Assembly (NCBI RefSeq): GCF_900112485.1 | Contig: NZ_FOMG01000007.1 | Location: 100,622 to 164,621, forward strand | DNA: 64,000 bases | DNA from: Clostridium uliginosum | Lineage (GTDB): Bacteria > Bacillota > Clostridia > Clostridiales > Clostridiaceae | Direction of reading: 5' to 3' | In this document: positions 26,912-37,000 of the stretch, one piece after another | How positions within the stretch are numbered: position 1 is the first letter of the stretch | Layout: each line of letters begins with the position of its first letter | Translations under genes and position numbers: made by a program | Notes under the pieces: generated by a model | Database searches by the model: none | Told to the model about the DNA's origin: nothing | The model's input: the letters and a program-made list of their open reading frames with translations, nothing else

Positions 26912-28375
26912 TATTATATTCATAAACTTCTTTATTTCAAGATTTTTTATATCTATAGTCTCTCCAAAAGAAGTTGTTGCAATATCTATCTTATATGTAC
27001 AAACTAGCTTTCTTTTTTGAAATATAGTTTGTCTCATTTCTAGAGATTGTACTTTTTCTTTTTTAATAATATGAGTTATTTTATTTCTTGTTCCTTTTGT
27101 CAATAATAATAACTTTTTTTCTACAGATATACCATTATTAATATAATCAATATATCCTAATATAATTTGAGAAAATGCCAATAATGCTATTATCACACAT
27201 TTAATAAAAAGTGTGATATTAATTTTATCAACTATTTTATCAAAAGTAAAAATTGATATTATCGAAATAAATAAAACAATTATAGTTCTTTTAACTATAA
27301 ATCTTGAAACAGCTCTTTTAGGTGATTTATTTATAGCTGAATTAAATGTATATTCAGGTATTAGTTGTTTTATAAATTGATCTTTTAAATTATTATTTGC
27401 AATTGGAAAAAGTAATGAATTATTTTTATCACTTCCTATTACTACTGCCTCTATTCTATATAACCCTAATAATTGTTGCAATATATTCTGTTTAAACTTT
27501 AACCCCTGAATCTTTTCAATAGGTATTGAATATGATTTCAAATTAATTAACCCATATTGCACATTAAGAGATTCCTCTTTTTTGAATATTTTAAATTTAT
27601 TATATCTAATTAATTCAGTTATTATAGAAATTATTGTTGAAATTATATATAGAACTACTAAAACTATAAATATCCTAAACACTAAGTTATATGTTCCATG
27701 ATCTAAGAAAAAGTTCTTTAATGTACCTGTATAACTATCTACATTATTAATTACTTTTTTTTCAAAAACATCTTTAAATTTATCTATAAATACATATAAC
27801 ATAACTATCCAACCAAATTTCCCCTTAGTTAATGCATATAATATTATATCTTTTGAGCTTGCTTGAAAGACGTTTGCATCATTGTCTTCTATATCTTTGT
27901 TATTTGAGTAGTTGTCTTCTATACCTTTATTGTTTGAGTCATTTACTTTTAAAATCATATTTCTAAGCTCTATTGCATATGATTTTTTCATAGTTACTTT
28001 AAACTCTGGCTCATTTGATGTAGCATTTCCATTATTTATTTTTAACGTAGCTGCATCAAATATCCTGTTCATCATAGTTGATTCCATATCTACAGTAGTT
28101 ATTTTATTTAGTGGTATCTGTTGTTTACTTTTAGACAATATTCCTTTTACACAAATAAATATATTATCTTCTATATAAAAGTAATTACTCCTCCATACTA
28201 ATATTGAATATATACTTATTAATATTATAGCAATTAAAATATACATTAAAACCTTTGAAATTCCACTATTACGAGCAAATATTAATATAAAAATAAAAAC
28301 AGCATATACATGAGAAAATATAGTTCTAATTATATCACTCCAGTGGCCTCTATAAATTGATGTTTTCTTCATCAA
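26909..28375 (-). CDS. bPH2-domain membrane protein (YdbT-like)
   Basis: This 488-aa protein has about six membrane helices with repeated bacterial PH (bPH2) domains between them (FYIEDNIFICVKGILSKSKQQIPLNKITTVDMES; LNVQYGLINLKSYSIPIEKIQGLKFKQN; GISVEKKLLLLTKGTRNKITHIIKKEKVQSLEMRQ). This matches B. subtilis YdbT. The partner YdbS-like gene lies directly upstream and overlaps it by 26 bases. The pair's role is poorly defined; resistance to membrane-active peptides has been suggested in Bacillus. Its stop codon is the target repeat of TWA element 12. Confidence 0.8.
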   Translation of the reverse strand: MMKKTSIYRGHWSDIIRTIFSHVYAVFIFILIFARNSGISKVLMYILIAIILISIYSILVWRSNYFYIEDNIFICVKGILSKSKQQIPLNKITTVDMESTMMNRIFDAATLKINNGNATSNEPEFKVTMKKSYAIELRNMILKVNDSNNKGIEDNYSNNKDIEDNDANVFQASSKDIILYALTKGKFGWIVMLYVFIDKFKDVFEKKVINNVDSYTGTLKNFFLDHGTYNLVFRIFIVLVVLYIISTIISIITELIRYNKFKIFKKEESLNVQYGLINLKSYSIPIEKIQGLKFKQNILQQLLGLYRIEAVVIGSDKNNSLLFPIANNNLKDQFIKQLIPEYTFNSAINKSPKRAVSRFIVKRTIIVLFISIISIFTFDKIVDKINITLFIKCVIIALLAFSQIILGYIDYINNGISVEKKLLLLTKGTRNKITHIIKKEKVQSLEMRQTIFQKRKLVCTYKIDIATTSFGETIDIKNLEIKKFMNII

Positions 28376-28856
28376 ATTCCTCCACTTTTTCTTTTATTTT
28401 TTTATTTAGATATTCGCTTATATCTTCTGCAACCTTAATCTCAATATTAGGAATTTTATGTTCTCCTCCAGCTGTAAATATTTCAATATCAGCCAATCCT
28501 AATTTAGAATTTATAGGTCCTTGATTAACTTTTATATGCTGAATTCTTATTATTGGTATTATTGTCCTCTTAATTGTAAAAATACCTTCTGTAAAATCTA
28601 TCTTATCGCTTGTAACTTCATATATCCATTGCTTATACTCTAATAATGGATATATGACTGCATCAATGATAGCTAGTCCTTCTATAATCATTATTAATAT
28701 TAATATATATTTTTCACCACTAATTACCCAGTGTATTTGAAACTTATATTTTGTAATATAAAATGCAAACAAAGAAATTATCAAGAAAATTATAGCTCCT
28801 ATACTCCTTGCTATAACCCATGATTTCACAGCATTCTTATGTAATTTATTATTCAT
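28350..28856 (-). CDS. bPH2-domain membrane protein (YdbS-like)
   Basis: I use the ATG at 28856 (M-N-N-K-L-H-K), which follows GGGGGGTGC; the frame continues upstream to 28910 without another ribosome site. The 168-aa protein has two N-terminal membrane helices, then one bPH2 domain (YEVTSDKIDFTEGIFTIKRTIIPIIRIQHIKVNQGPI...LADIEIFTAGGEHKIPNI). It is translationally coupled to the YdbT-like gene by a 26-base overlap. Confidence 0.82.
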   Translation of the reverse strand: MNNKLHKNAVKSWVIARSIGAIIFLIISLFAFYITKYKFQIHWVISGEKYILILIMIIEGLAIIDAVIYPLLEYKQWIYEVTSDKIDFTEGIFTIKRTIIPIIRIQHIKVNQGPINSKLGLADIEIFTAGGEHKIPNIEIKVAEDISEYLNKKIKEKVEEFDEENINL

Positions 28857-28920
28857 TTTGCACCCCCCATATTTACCAAACCCAATTTTATAATACATTC
28901 TAAATACCAAAATAAAATAT

Positions 28921-29030
28921 AGCAGTATTCAATTTGAACATAATTTAGTCATCTACAAATAAATAACTAATCAATCTTCTTGTATCTTTGATTAGTTATT
29001 TATTTTACAACGCCTTACTGCTATATTTAT
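28921..29030. repeat. Old terminator hairpin split by TWA element 13
   Basis: TATAGCAGTA (near 28919) and TACTGCTATA (near 29016) are perfect inverted arms flanking element 13. Removing the element and one TTA gives AAATATAGCAGTA, an 18-base loop and TACTGCTATATTT, a classical terminator stem between the GNAT gene and the PH genes. Confidence 0.72.
28945..29017. mobile_element. TWA element 13 (short form)
   Basis: TTA|GTCATCTACAAATAAATAAC...TATTTTACAACGCC|TTA, with inner stem AATAACTAATCAA/TTTGATTAGTTATT. It lies in the loop of an older terminator. Confidence 0.8.
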
Positions 29031-29107
29031 AATTTAATTTTTCTATAAGTAATTTAGTTATATTATAATATAACTTTAAAACATTATAATTATTAGATGT
29101 ATATTAC

Positions 29108-29551
29108 TTAAATTAATTTCATCTTAACATGAGGTATATCTACCTCGTCATAAACATCTGACATAACCTTAAATCCTTGTGTCTCATAAAGACTCTTAGC
29201 ATAAAGTTGAGCTGATAAAACAATAGTATCTTCTTTAAGTTCTTTCTTTAAAAATTCTACTCCCCTTTTTACAAGTTCACTAGCTATCCCCTTTCTCCTA
29301 TATTCATTTAAAACCAAAACTCTTCCAATTGAAGCCTCTTCATATGTAAGTCCACTAGGAATAAGTCTCTCATAAGCTACTATCTTCTCATTATCTTGCA
29401 AAAATAAATGAAAAACTTCTTTATCAATATCATCAAAATCATTTTCTTGGTAAATTTTCTGTTCGCATACAAAAACTTCATATCTAATTTTACAAATTTC
29501 ATAAAGCTCATCTATACTAAGTTCATTAAATTTTTTAATCTTCCATTCCAT
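29108..29551 (-). CDS. ElaA-type GNAT acetyltransferase
   Basis: The 147-aa protein reads LYEICKIRYEVFVCEQKIYQENDFDDID, the N-terminal block of ElaA-like GNAT proteins. It then has GRVLVLNEYRRKGIASELVKRG, the acetyl-CoA pyrophosphate loop (R/Q-x-x-G-x-G/A). The substrate is unknown. It begins 10 bases after proA on the same strand, so it is the likely third gene of the proB-proA transcript. Confidence 0.82.
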   Translation of the reverse strand: MEWKIKKFNELSIDELYEICKIRYEVFVCEQKIYQENDFDDIDKEVFHLFLQDNEKIVAYERLIPSGLTYEEASIGRVLVLNEYRRKGIASELVKRGVEFLKKELKEDTIVLSAQLYAKSLYETQGFKVMSDVYDEVDIPHVKMKLI

Positions 29552-29561
29552 AAACGATCTC

Positions 29562-30806
29562 CTATCTTACCTGCCCATTTCCATATATAATATATTTAGT
29601 AGTTGTAAGCTCATTTAATCCCATAGGTCCTCTTGCATGAAGCTTTTGAGTACTAATTCCTATTTCGGCTCCAAATCCAAATTCACATCCATCTGTAAAT
29701 CTTGTTGATGCATTAACATAGACTGCTGCTGCATCTACTCTTTGTAAAAATTTTTGAGAATTATCGTAGCTCTTTGTTATAATTGCTTCTGAATGTCCTG
29801 TTCCATACTTGTTTATATGAGAAATAGCTTCATCTACATTGGCAACTACTTTTATGCTAATTATAAAATCAAGATATTCTTTTCCCCAATCTTCTCCAGA
29901 TGCTTCGTTAACATCCTTAACTATATTAAGTACCTCTTCATCCCCTCTAACTTCAACTCCTTTTTCTCTTAAAGCTGAAATAATAGTAGGTAAAAATTCT
30001 TCTGCAACATTTTTATTAACTAAAAGTTTCTCTTCTGCATTACATACAGCAGGTCTACTAGTCTTTGCATTTATAACTATATTTTTTGCCATTTCTAAAT
30101 CTGCTCCAGCATCAACATAAACATGACAATTTCCTACTCCAGTCTCTATTACAGGAACAGTTGCATTTTTAACTACTGCCTGAATAAGTCCTGCTCCGCC
30201 CCTTGGAATAAGTACATCTATATATTCATTTAATCTCATCATTTCATTAGCTACTTCTCTACTAGTATCCTCTACTAATTGAAGTGATGCTTCTGGAAGT
30301 CCTGATTCTTTTATTCCTTCACATAAAGCCTTAACTATAGCCACGTTGGAATTTATAGCTTCACTACCACCTCTTAAAATTACTGTATTACCAGCTTTTA
30401 AACAAAGCCCTGCTGCATCACAAGTAACATTAGGCCTAGCCTCATAAATTATTCCTATAACTCCCATAGGAACTTTTTGTTTACCTATTTGAAGACCATT
30501 AGGTCTCTTCCACATAGAAGTAACTTCTCCTATTGGATCTGCAAGTTTTACTATTTGTCTTAAACCATCTGCCATATCTTCAAGTCTTTTTTCATCTAAA
30601 GAAAGTCTATCTAGCATTGCCTTAGATGTTCCCTTTAAAATTGCATTTTCTAAATCCTTTTTGTTTTCATTAAGAATATTATTTTTATGTTCTATTAACT
30701 TTTCTCCCATTTTTATTAAAGCATCATTCTTTTGTGTTGTTGTAGCATTCATAAGTATATATGATGCTTCTTTAGATCTTTCACCTTTTAAACTTAATTC
30801 GCTCAC
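29562..30806 (-). CDS. proA: Gamma-glutamyl phosphate reductase
   Basis: This 414-aa enzyme reduces gamma-glutamyl phosphate to glutamate semialdehyde with NADPH, the second step of proline synthesis. Blocks include [49 protein letters not shown] and the catalytic Cys in [15 protein letters not shown]. The start is GTG at 30806 after GGGGGTATG; an ATG 7 bases earlier is out of frame. It lies downstream of proB, but the two are separated by TWA element 14. Confidence 0.94.
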   Translation of the reverse strand: MSELSLKGERSKEASYILMNATTTQKNDALIKMGEKLIEHKNNILNENKKDLENAILKGTSKAMLDRLSLDEKRLEDMADGLRQIVKLADPIGEVTSMWKRPNGLQIGKQKVPMGVIGIIYEARPNVTCDAAGLCLKAGNTVILRGGSEAINSNVAIVKALCEGIKESGLPEASLQLVEDTSREVANEMMRLNEYIDVLIPRGGAGLIQAVVKNATVPVIETGVGNCHVYVDAGADLEMAKNIVINAKTSRPAVCNAEEKLLVNKNVAEEFLPTIISALREKGVEVRGDEEVLNIVKDVNEASGEDWGKEYLDFIISIKVVANVDEAISHINKYGTGHSEAIITKSYDNSQKFLQRVDAAAVYVNASTRFTDGCEFGFGAEIGISTQKLHARGPMGLNELTTTKYIIYGNGQVR

Positions 30807-30826
30807 TTTTCATACCCCCAATTTAT

Positions 30827-31058
30827 TTAGTCACATTAAAATAAATAACAAGTCAGCATGCTAGTCTGTTTCGTGTCATACTGAAGCTCGACTCGTATAC
30901 ACTCGCTGAGTAAGTGATTCACACAAAATCATAGATTTTGGTCCTCTACTCACGTCTGTAATATTAGTCCATAGCCTGCTATGAACTGATATTACCTCCT
31001 TGTTTGGCACAAAATATACGTTGCATCTTTGACTTGTTATTTTCTTTAATGTGCCTTA
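30827..31058 (-). mobile_element. TWA element 14 (long form, 232 bp) between proB and proA
   Basis: TTA|GTCACATTAAAATAAATAAC...TTTCTTTAATGTGCC|TTA. The interior is in reverse orientation relative to elements 6 and 19: GAAGCTCGACTCGTATAC, ACTCGCTGAGTAAGTG and CACACAAAATCATAGATTTT, then the inner hairpin. Its right end overlaps the last three codons of proB, which read K-A-H-stop from element sequence. Confidence 0.9.
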
Positions 31059-31861
31059 TTTGCTATAAATAAAGTTCCTATTTCTTTACCCTCTAAAATA
31101 TCTATTAATATACTTGGTTCACTTCCATTAGCTAAAACCATATCTACACCAGCTTTTACCGCTTTTTTAGCAGCTATAATTTTTGTAATCATTCCACCTG
31201 TTCCTAGGTTTGATCCTGCACCTCCAGCACACTCTTCTAATTCAGGAGTCACCTCTTTAACTTCCTTTAATAGTTTTGCATTATCATTACTTCTTGGATC
31301 TGAATCATAAAAACCATCTATGTCAGATAATATTATAAGTAGATCTGCATTAACTAATGAAGCAACTATAGCTGATAAATTATCATTATCTCCAAATTTA
31401 ACTATATTCTCTATTTCATCTATAGAAACTGTATCATTTTCGTTTACTATTGGAACTATCTTATGTTCTAATAAAGTCTCAAATGTATTGCATACATTTT
31501 CTCTAATATGATCGTCTTCTACTACATCTCTAGTAAGTAAAACCTGACCTACTACATGACTATATTCCCCAAAAAATTTACTATATATGTGCATTAGCTC
31601 ACATTGTCCAACTGATGCTACTGCTTGTTTTTCTCTTATGCTTTCGGGCTTTTCTTTTAACTTTAATTTACTTACACCAACACCAATTGCACCTGATGTC
31701 ACAAGTACAACTTCTTTACCTGAATTAACTATATCAGATAAAACCCTTGTTAACTTTTCAATTCTGCTTAAATTGATATTACCATTATCATAAGTTAATG
31801 TTGATGTTCCTACCTTTACAACTATTCTATTTGCATCTTTTAAATTATTACGAAAGCCCAT
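31046..31861 (-). CDS. proB: Glutamate 5-kinase (short form without PUA domain)
   Basis: The 271-aa kinase phosphorylates glutamate in the first step of proline synthesis. Blocks: RIVVKVGTSTLTYDNG, VTSGAIGVGVSKL, VPIVNENDTV, KFGDNDNLSAIVA, SDIDGFYDSDPR and GTGGMITKI. It lacks the C-terminal PUA domain (E. coli ProB is 367 aa), as in many clostridia. The last residues K-A-H are encoded by the end of TWA element 14, so the original C-terminus was changed. The ribosome site AAGGGGATG precedes the ATG. Confidence 0.93.
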   Translation of the reverse strand: MGFRNNLKDANRIVVKVGTSTLTYDNGNINLSRIEKLTRVLSDIVNSGKEVVLVTSGAIGVGVSKLKLKEKPESIREKQAVASVGQCELMHIYSKFFGEYSHVVGQVLLTRDVVEDDHIRENVCNTFETLLEHKIVPIVNENDTVSIDEIENIVKFGDNDNLSAIVASLVNADLLIILSDIDGFYDSDPRSNDNAKLLKEVKEVTPELEECAGGAGSNLGTGGMITKIIAAKKAVKAGVDMVLANGSEPSILIDILEGKEIGTLFIANKAH

Positions 31862-31971
31862 TTCTACATCCCCTTAAAGTTAAATTTACATCTTGATATT
31901 TATATTACTATACCTCATTTATCTTATCAAGTTAACACTCCATATGGCTTCGATTTATAATACTCTGTTAA

Positions 31972-32135
31972 TAAGGCACATTCAAAAAAATAATAGATCA
32001 GTATGCATGTCTATTTTGCGTCATACTGCGTCGGCAAATTCAGCTAATAGCTCGCTATTAACTGAACTTGTATCCTTGTCTGACACAAAATATACGATGC
32101 ATCCTTTGGTCTATTATTTTCTTTCATGTGCCTAA
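31972..32135 (-). mobile_element. TWA element 15 (medium form)
   Basis: TAA|GGCACATTCAAAAAAATAA...TTTCTTTCATGTGCC|TAA. The inner hairpin is TTCAGCTAATAGC/GCTATTAACTGAA. The interior is inverted relative to element 6 (TCCTTGTCTGACAC on the right). It lies about 110 bases upstream of proB. Confidence 0.88.
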
Positions 32136-32137
32136 AT

Positions 32138-32173
32138 AAAGGCTATATCTCACTTTAAATTTAAGATATAGTC
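32138..32173 (-). terminator. Terminator of the membrane chemoreceptor gene
   Basis: On the minus strand the stem CTATATCT...AGATATAG is followed by CCTTTATTT. It begins about 12 bases after the stop codon. Confidence 0.65.
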
Positions 32174-32184
32174 TTTACCGTTAA

Positions 32185-33882
32185 TTACTTGCTTTTTAAT
32201 TTAAACCTTGATATTTCCTGCTCTAATAGTTGAGCTTGAGATGCCAATTCCTCTGTAGCTGCAGCTGTTTCTTCTGCTGTTGCTGAATTTGTTTGTACAA
32301 CTTCTGATATTTTATCCACGCCTAATGTCATTTCCCCTATAGCTTTTGATTGATATTCTGATGCTAGCGCTATCTCTTTTACTAATTCTGATATATCGTC
32401 TACATCTTTAACTATAACTTCTAGTGCTTCTTCTGTTTCTTTAGCTAACTGACCGCCATTAACTACTACATTTATAGAATCTTCTATAATTTGGGTAGTA
32501 CTCTTAACTGCTTTTGAAGATTCCTGTGCTAGTGATTTCACCTCATCTGCTACTACTGCAAATCCCTTTCCAGCATCACCAGCTCTTGCTGCCTCTATCG
32601 CAGCATTTAATGCCAGAAGATTTGTTTGTGATGCTATCTCTTCTATTGTCCCTATAATTGCTGCAATTTCCTTTGATGACTTAGTCATTTTCTCCATAGA
32701 TTCCATTAATTCTTGCATTTTTTTATTTCCATCTGCTACAACCTTTTTTGTATTATCAAAAAACTTATTAGCCTTCTTAGTATTTTCTGTATTTTTATTA
32801 ACTTGAATTAATATTTCATTAAAACTTGAAAATAATTCTTCTACTGCACTTGCTTGCTCTGTAGAACCATCCGAAAGATTTTGAGTAGTTGATGATATTT
32901 CCTCTGAACTACTTGCTACTAAATCAGATGCTTGGTGTATATTTTTAAATATACTATTAAATGAACTTATAATATTTTCTAAAGAAGTTTTTATAGGCAT
33001 AAAATCTCCCTTATAATCAATTGAAGTTTCTATATCTAAATTTTCATCTGCTATATTTCCTATAACTAATGATAAATCACTTATATATGCACTTAATGTC
33101 TCTACAGTCCCATTTAAATTTTTAGCCATCTCTCCCATCTCATCCTTAGATTGATAGCTATAGTCTGTGTTAAGATTCCCTTTTGCTAAATTCTTAGACA
33201 TTTTCATAACATGATTAACACCTTCAAGTAAACTCTTTTGTATGATTTTACTCATTAATATAGCCATAGCTAAGATAATTACTATCGTTAATATAGATGC
33301 TACAAATACCTCATTCTTAGATGTGTTTGCATCTTTTACAAAAACTCCAGCTTTTTCTTTTGCATCTTCACTAATATTCACCAAAGTATTTTTAGCATCT
33401 TCTAGTCCTTTAGTATATGATCCCAAAATTAATTCATTTGCTTCCGTATCCTTATTTTGTAGAAGCAATTCGCATATACTTCCTCTCTCTAATTTTATTT
33501 CTCGCATACAATATTCAAAATTATCTATTAACTTTTGATCTCCTAAAAACACTTCTCTAAGATTTTTGATATTATCTTCAATATCTCTTACTTCAGCATC
33601 TACATTGTTTATATTTTCTTGTATCTTACTATCTTTTGATTCAATCATAGCCTGATACATGCTTGTTTGCATTTTAAGAAATTCTATTTTCATATCCCAT
33701 GTTATGTCAATGACCTTAAATGGTCCAGTATATAAATCATTAGTTTTATTAGCTAAACTACGAAAACCAATTAGTGCTACACTCATAAATACAAACGTTA
33801 ATATTAATATCATTGAAAAACCTACTGTTATTTTTTTCCTAATCGAGAAGTTTCTAAACATTGTTTTTATCTTTTTGTGCAT
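32185..33882 (-). CDS. Membrane methyl-accepting chemotaxis protein
   Basis: I take the ATG at 33882 (M-H-K-K-I-K), 8 bases after AGGGAGG; the frame is open to 33942. The 565-aa receptor has a first membrane helix ([20 protein letters not shown]), a four-helix-bundle extracellular domain to about residue 190 and a second helix ([20 protein letters not shown]). A HAMP region follows, then the signalling tip [35 protein letters not shown]. It should pass signals to CheA. Its ligand is unknown. Confidence 0.9.
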   Translation of the reverse strand: MHKKIKTMFRNFSIRKKITVGFSMILILTFVFMSVALIGFRSLANKTNDLYTGPFKVIDITWDMKIEFLKMQTSMYQAMIESKDSKIQENINNVDAEVRDIEDNIKNLREVFLGDQKLIDNFEYCMREIKLERGSICELLLQNKDTEANELILGSYTKGLEDAKNTLVNISEDAKEKAGVFVKDANTSKNEVFVASILTIVIILAMAILMSKIIQKSLLEGVNHVMKMSKNLAKGNLNTDYSYQSKDEMGEMAKNLNGTVETLSAYISDLSLVIGNIADENLDIETSIDYKGDFMPIKTSLENIISSFNSIFKNIHQASDLVASSSEEISSTTQNLSDGSTEQASAVEELFSSFNEILIQVNKNTENTKKANKFFDNTKKVVADGNKKMQELMESMEKMTKSSKEIAAIIGTIEEIASQTNLLALNAAIEAARAGDAGKGFAVVADEVKSLAQESSKAVKSTTQIIEDSINVVVNGGQLAKETEEALEVIVKDVDDISELVKEIALASEYQSKAIGEMTLGVDKISEVVQTNSATAEETAAATEELASQAQLLEQEISRFKLKSK

Positions 33883-34117
33883 GAACATATCCTCCCTTTG
33901 TCTTTGCCTCAATACATAGTAAAAAATATTATAAATTATCACCTTGTTTTATATATTATATGTTTAAGCGTGTATTAAACTTCATATTTTTACATATTAT
34001 TAATAAGCTTAAATTGCATTTATAAATTATTATTTTAAATACATCATTTAACTTTTTTATTTTTTCAACTTATATTGATTAACTTAGGGAAGGACTAGAT
34101 GATTATACATATAAAAA

Positions 34118-34393
34118 GTGGCTGTCTCATAATACAAATCATTTACTGATATGATGTATATTCTAAAAAGAAATAGAAATAACATTTGTGGAAGAAGCAT
34201 TGAAAAATAAGCTTAGAGTTTCTTCATTTGAAGTTGTTCCATAAATGATTGTCCTAATGCATATTAGGAGCAATCTTTTATGGGTACAACTTTAAATGTT
34301 AGAAAATCTTAGCGAAATTTTTCTAGTCTTCTTTAATAAATATTATTTCTATTTCTTTGTTATTACTTCACTTAGTAATTCTGAGACAGCCCC
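34118..34393. mobile_element. Palindromic MITE, copy 2 (family 2, 276 bp)
   Basis: The ends GTGGCTGTCTCATAA and TTCTGAGACAGCCCC match copy 1 at 26557. The full-length self-complementarity is conserved, including AGAAATAGAAATAACATTT/AATATTATTTCTATTTCT and a tip at CCTAATGCATATTAGG. It fills most of the 600-bp gap between the chemoreceptor and ABC-ATPase genes; the rest of that gap shows nothing I recognise. Confidence 0.82.
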
Positions 34394-34485
34394 TTTTACA
34401 TCCACATAATCTCTTTTATAATGTCCTTGAAGAAGGATACATTCTAAAAGTCTGCATCCTTTTATATTGTTATATATCTACATCT

Positions 34486-36192
34486 TTATTTGGATATGAC
34501 TAAATTTCTAAATCTATTAAAAGCCCCCATAATTTCTTGACGCCTTGGCATAGCTAAATTTCCATGCCCCCCTTTTATTTCATTAATCTTAAGAAGGCCT
34601 TCTTTACTTATATACTCCATAATACTATCTGTTATTTCTATTAATGTCTTTTTTCCATCTATAATATTATCTTCTGCCCATTTCATAATTTCTCCAATTG
34701 CATTAACTTGTTCACTATCCACTATCTGTTCCACAGCTCTTAAATCTATATTTTCTTTATTTATAGATAATCCATCCATTCCTAACGTCTTTATCTTAAC
34801 TCCCTTATATCCATTTTCTATACTTCCGTTTTTCACTATTCTATTTAAATTAACATCTATACTAATGTTTTTTTCTTTAATTCTTTCAAGTATCTTACCA
34901 CTACTAAGTGCCTTAGCTTCATTTGTTACATCTTTAGCTTCATATGAATCCATTTGTATAACATTATCTGCAATATCAAAATAGTCTCCAGAACTTCCGA
35001 CAACAATAATAGTTGATATTCCTTTTTGTTCATATAAGGATTTAACTATCTCTATAAATGGAGTAATAGGCTCTTTTTCTCTAGATACTAGTTTTTGCAT
35101 TATTTCATCTCTTATCATAAAGTTAGTCGCTGATGTATCTTCATCTATTAAAAATGTCTTTGTTCCACTTTCCATACCTTCAATAATATTAGAAGCTTGT
35201 GATGTACTTCCACTAGCATTTTCACTAAAGAATTTTTTTGTATCCTTTTTATTTGGAAGATTATTTATAAATAAAGATATATCATTATTGTGAATAACTC
35301 TGCCATCTTCTGCTCTTACTTTTAGTGCAGTATCATCAGTTATTACAAACTCCCTACCATCACCTTCAATATGGTTATACACTCCAAGTTCTAATCCTCT
35401 TAATAGTGTAGACTTCCCATGGTATCCTCCTCCGACTATAAGTGTTATACCCTTTGGGATTCCCATCCCCTTAATTTCTCCTCTATTAGGTAAATCAAAT
35501 TTAACTTCTAAAGTCTTAGGAGAATAAAATGCTCTTCCATCTTTTAAAGGTTTAGTGGAAATCCCGCTTTCTCTAGGTAAAATAGAACCATTTGCAACAA
35601 ATGCAACTAAATTTTTCTTATTAAGTTCTGTTCTTATAAATTCTTGATCCTCTACTAACTTAATTTGATTTATAAGTTTATTTTTATCAATATTATTATA
35701 GATTAATGAAGCTTCTATAATTTTAGGTAAAAATTCAAACAAAATCTTCTCAAGTTCCTTTGCAAGTACGCTTCTTCCTCTTGCTGGAAAACCAACGTCT
35801 ATCCTCGCTTGTATTGATTTTTCATCTATTATAATTGATGTTCTATTTAAAATTTCTTGTGGACATTTACTTATAGAAATTAATCCACTCTTACCTGATC
35901 CAAATACCTTTTTACTAAAAATATTAATATTCTTATAAAACAATCTAGTAATATAATCTTGAACAGCTATACTTTTATATTTTTTATCTAATAATCCACC
36001 AGGAATCTTAGCTATATTTTGATCAACTATTATTCTTACTTTAGATGGCGATGCAAATGAGTCTCCTTGTACATGGTCTATTGATAATATATAATCATTA
36101 AACTCATACATACCTTCTAATTGTTTATATGCTTTATATCCTCTTCCATCAATGCTTACTAATTCTTTATGTAAATCATTTAAATTCTTCAT
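34486..36192 (-). CDS. Predicted ATPase of the ABC class (COG3044)
   Basis: The start is the ATG at 36192, with AGGGTGAT 7 bases upstream; a GTG four codons earlier is an alternative. The 568-aa protein has a Walker A in VGGGYHGKSTLLRGLELG and Walker B-like EDTSATNFMIRDEIMQ (about 325-345), the pattern of COG3044 proteins. Their function is unknown. It has no membrane segments. It starts one base after the DUF1836 gene stops, so the two are an operon. Confidence 0.82.
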   Translation of the reverse strand: MKNLNDLHKELVSIDGRGYKAYKQLEGMYEFNDYILSIDHVQGDSFASPSKVRIIVDQNIAKIPGGLLDKKYKSIAVQDYITRLFYKNINIFSKKVFGSGKSGLISISKCPQEILNRTSIIIDEKSIQARIDVGFPARGRSVLAKELEKILFEFLPKIIEASLIYNNIDKNKLINQIKLVEDQEFIRTELNKKNLVAFVANGSILPRESGISTKPLKDGRAFYSPKTLEVKFDLPNRGEIKGMGIPKGITLIVGGGYHGKSTLLRGLELGVYNHIEGDGREFVITDDTALKVRAEDGRVIHNNDISLFINNLPNKKDTKKFFSENASGSTSQASNIIEGMESGTKTFLIDEDTSATNFMIRDEIMQKLVSREKEPITPFIEIVKSLYEQKGISTIIVVGSSGDYFDIADNVIQMDSYEAKDVTNEAKALSSGKILERIKEKNISIDVNLNRIVKNGSIENGYKGVKIKTLGMDGLSINKENIDLRAVEQIVDSEQVNAIGEIMKWAEDNIIDGKKTLIEITDSIMEYISKEGLLKINEIKGGHGNLAMPRRQEIMGAFNRFRNLVISK

Positions 36193-36193
36193 T

Positions 36194-36778
36194 TTACTTA
36201 TCACCCTTTATAAAAAATTTATCAATTAATGCTTCTCCCATTCTTCTATACATATTACTCATAGATATCATAGAACATATAAGTAAAAAATTTTCTTCAA
36301 AATCTCCTTGAATATTATGTTCCCTTAGCAGGTTTGTTAAATTCTCTTCCTTATTTCTAACGGAAGTCTTAAATTCCTTACTATCTTCATTACTAGTTTC
36401 TAAATATGTTTTGTAAAGTTCTCTTAAATTATAATCTTCATGATTTTCATATTTTTGAACAATATTATCTAAAAGAACTTTTATATCACTTATTGATAAT
36501 GATCCCTTTAAATCATATATTAAACTCATTAATATTAAATGTTCTTTAGAATATTTTTTATTCTTTATGCTCATCAATAACTTTGCTTTAGCATAATTAT
36601 TTATCATAGTTTTGGTTAATACCTTATCTTCTTCCTTACGTTTAAGACTTGATAATTTGCTCTCAAAAAGTTGAATCACCTGGTCCATATATAAATCTAA
36701 ATCTGGTATATCCTCTAATTTTATCTTTTGATCTGCATTTAAATTCTCTATAATATCTGATATATTTTCTTTTTTCAT
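36194..36778 (-). CDS. DUF1836 domain protein
   Basis: The start is the ATG at 36778 (M-K-K-E-N-I); the upstream TTG at 36793 is less likely. The 194-aa protein is mostly helical and carries LEDIPDLDLYMDQVIQLFESKL and LTKTMINNYAKAKLL, typical of DUF1836, a family with a winged-helix-like region of unknown role. It ends with K-G-D-K and TAA, one base before the ATG of the ABC-class ATPase, indicating coupled expression. Confidence 0.78.
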   Translation of the reverse strand: MKKENISDIIENLNADQKIKLEDIPDLDLYMDQVIQLFESKLSSLKRKEEDKVLTKTMINNYAKAKLLMSIKNKKYSKEHLILMSLIYDLKGSLSISDIKVLLDNIVQKYENHEDYNLRELYKTYLETSNEDSKEFKTSVRNKEENLTNLLREHNIQGDFEENFLLICSMISMSNMYRRMGEALIDKFFIKGDK

Positions 36779-37000
36779 TCCTTCACTTCCCAATCTAGTT
36801 TTTAAAACTATATACTGAACTGTCCATATTTAATTTTAATAGTATTATTGATATAATTCAAGAAAATAGGATAAAATATTATATAAAGAGCTAAAAATAC
36901 TTTCTTATAGTATTTGACTTTAATATACTCTTATATAATAATATGAATATAGCATCATATAGTTTTTGAAACTACATGATGAATTTAGGAGGTATAGATT

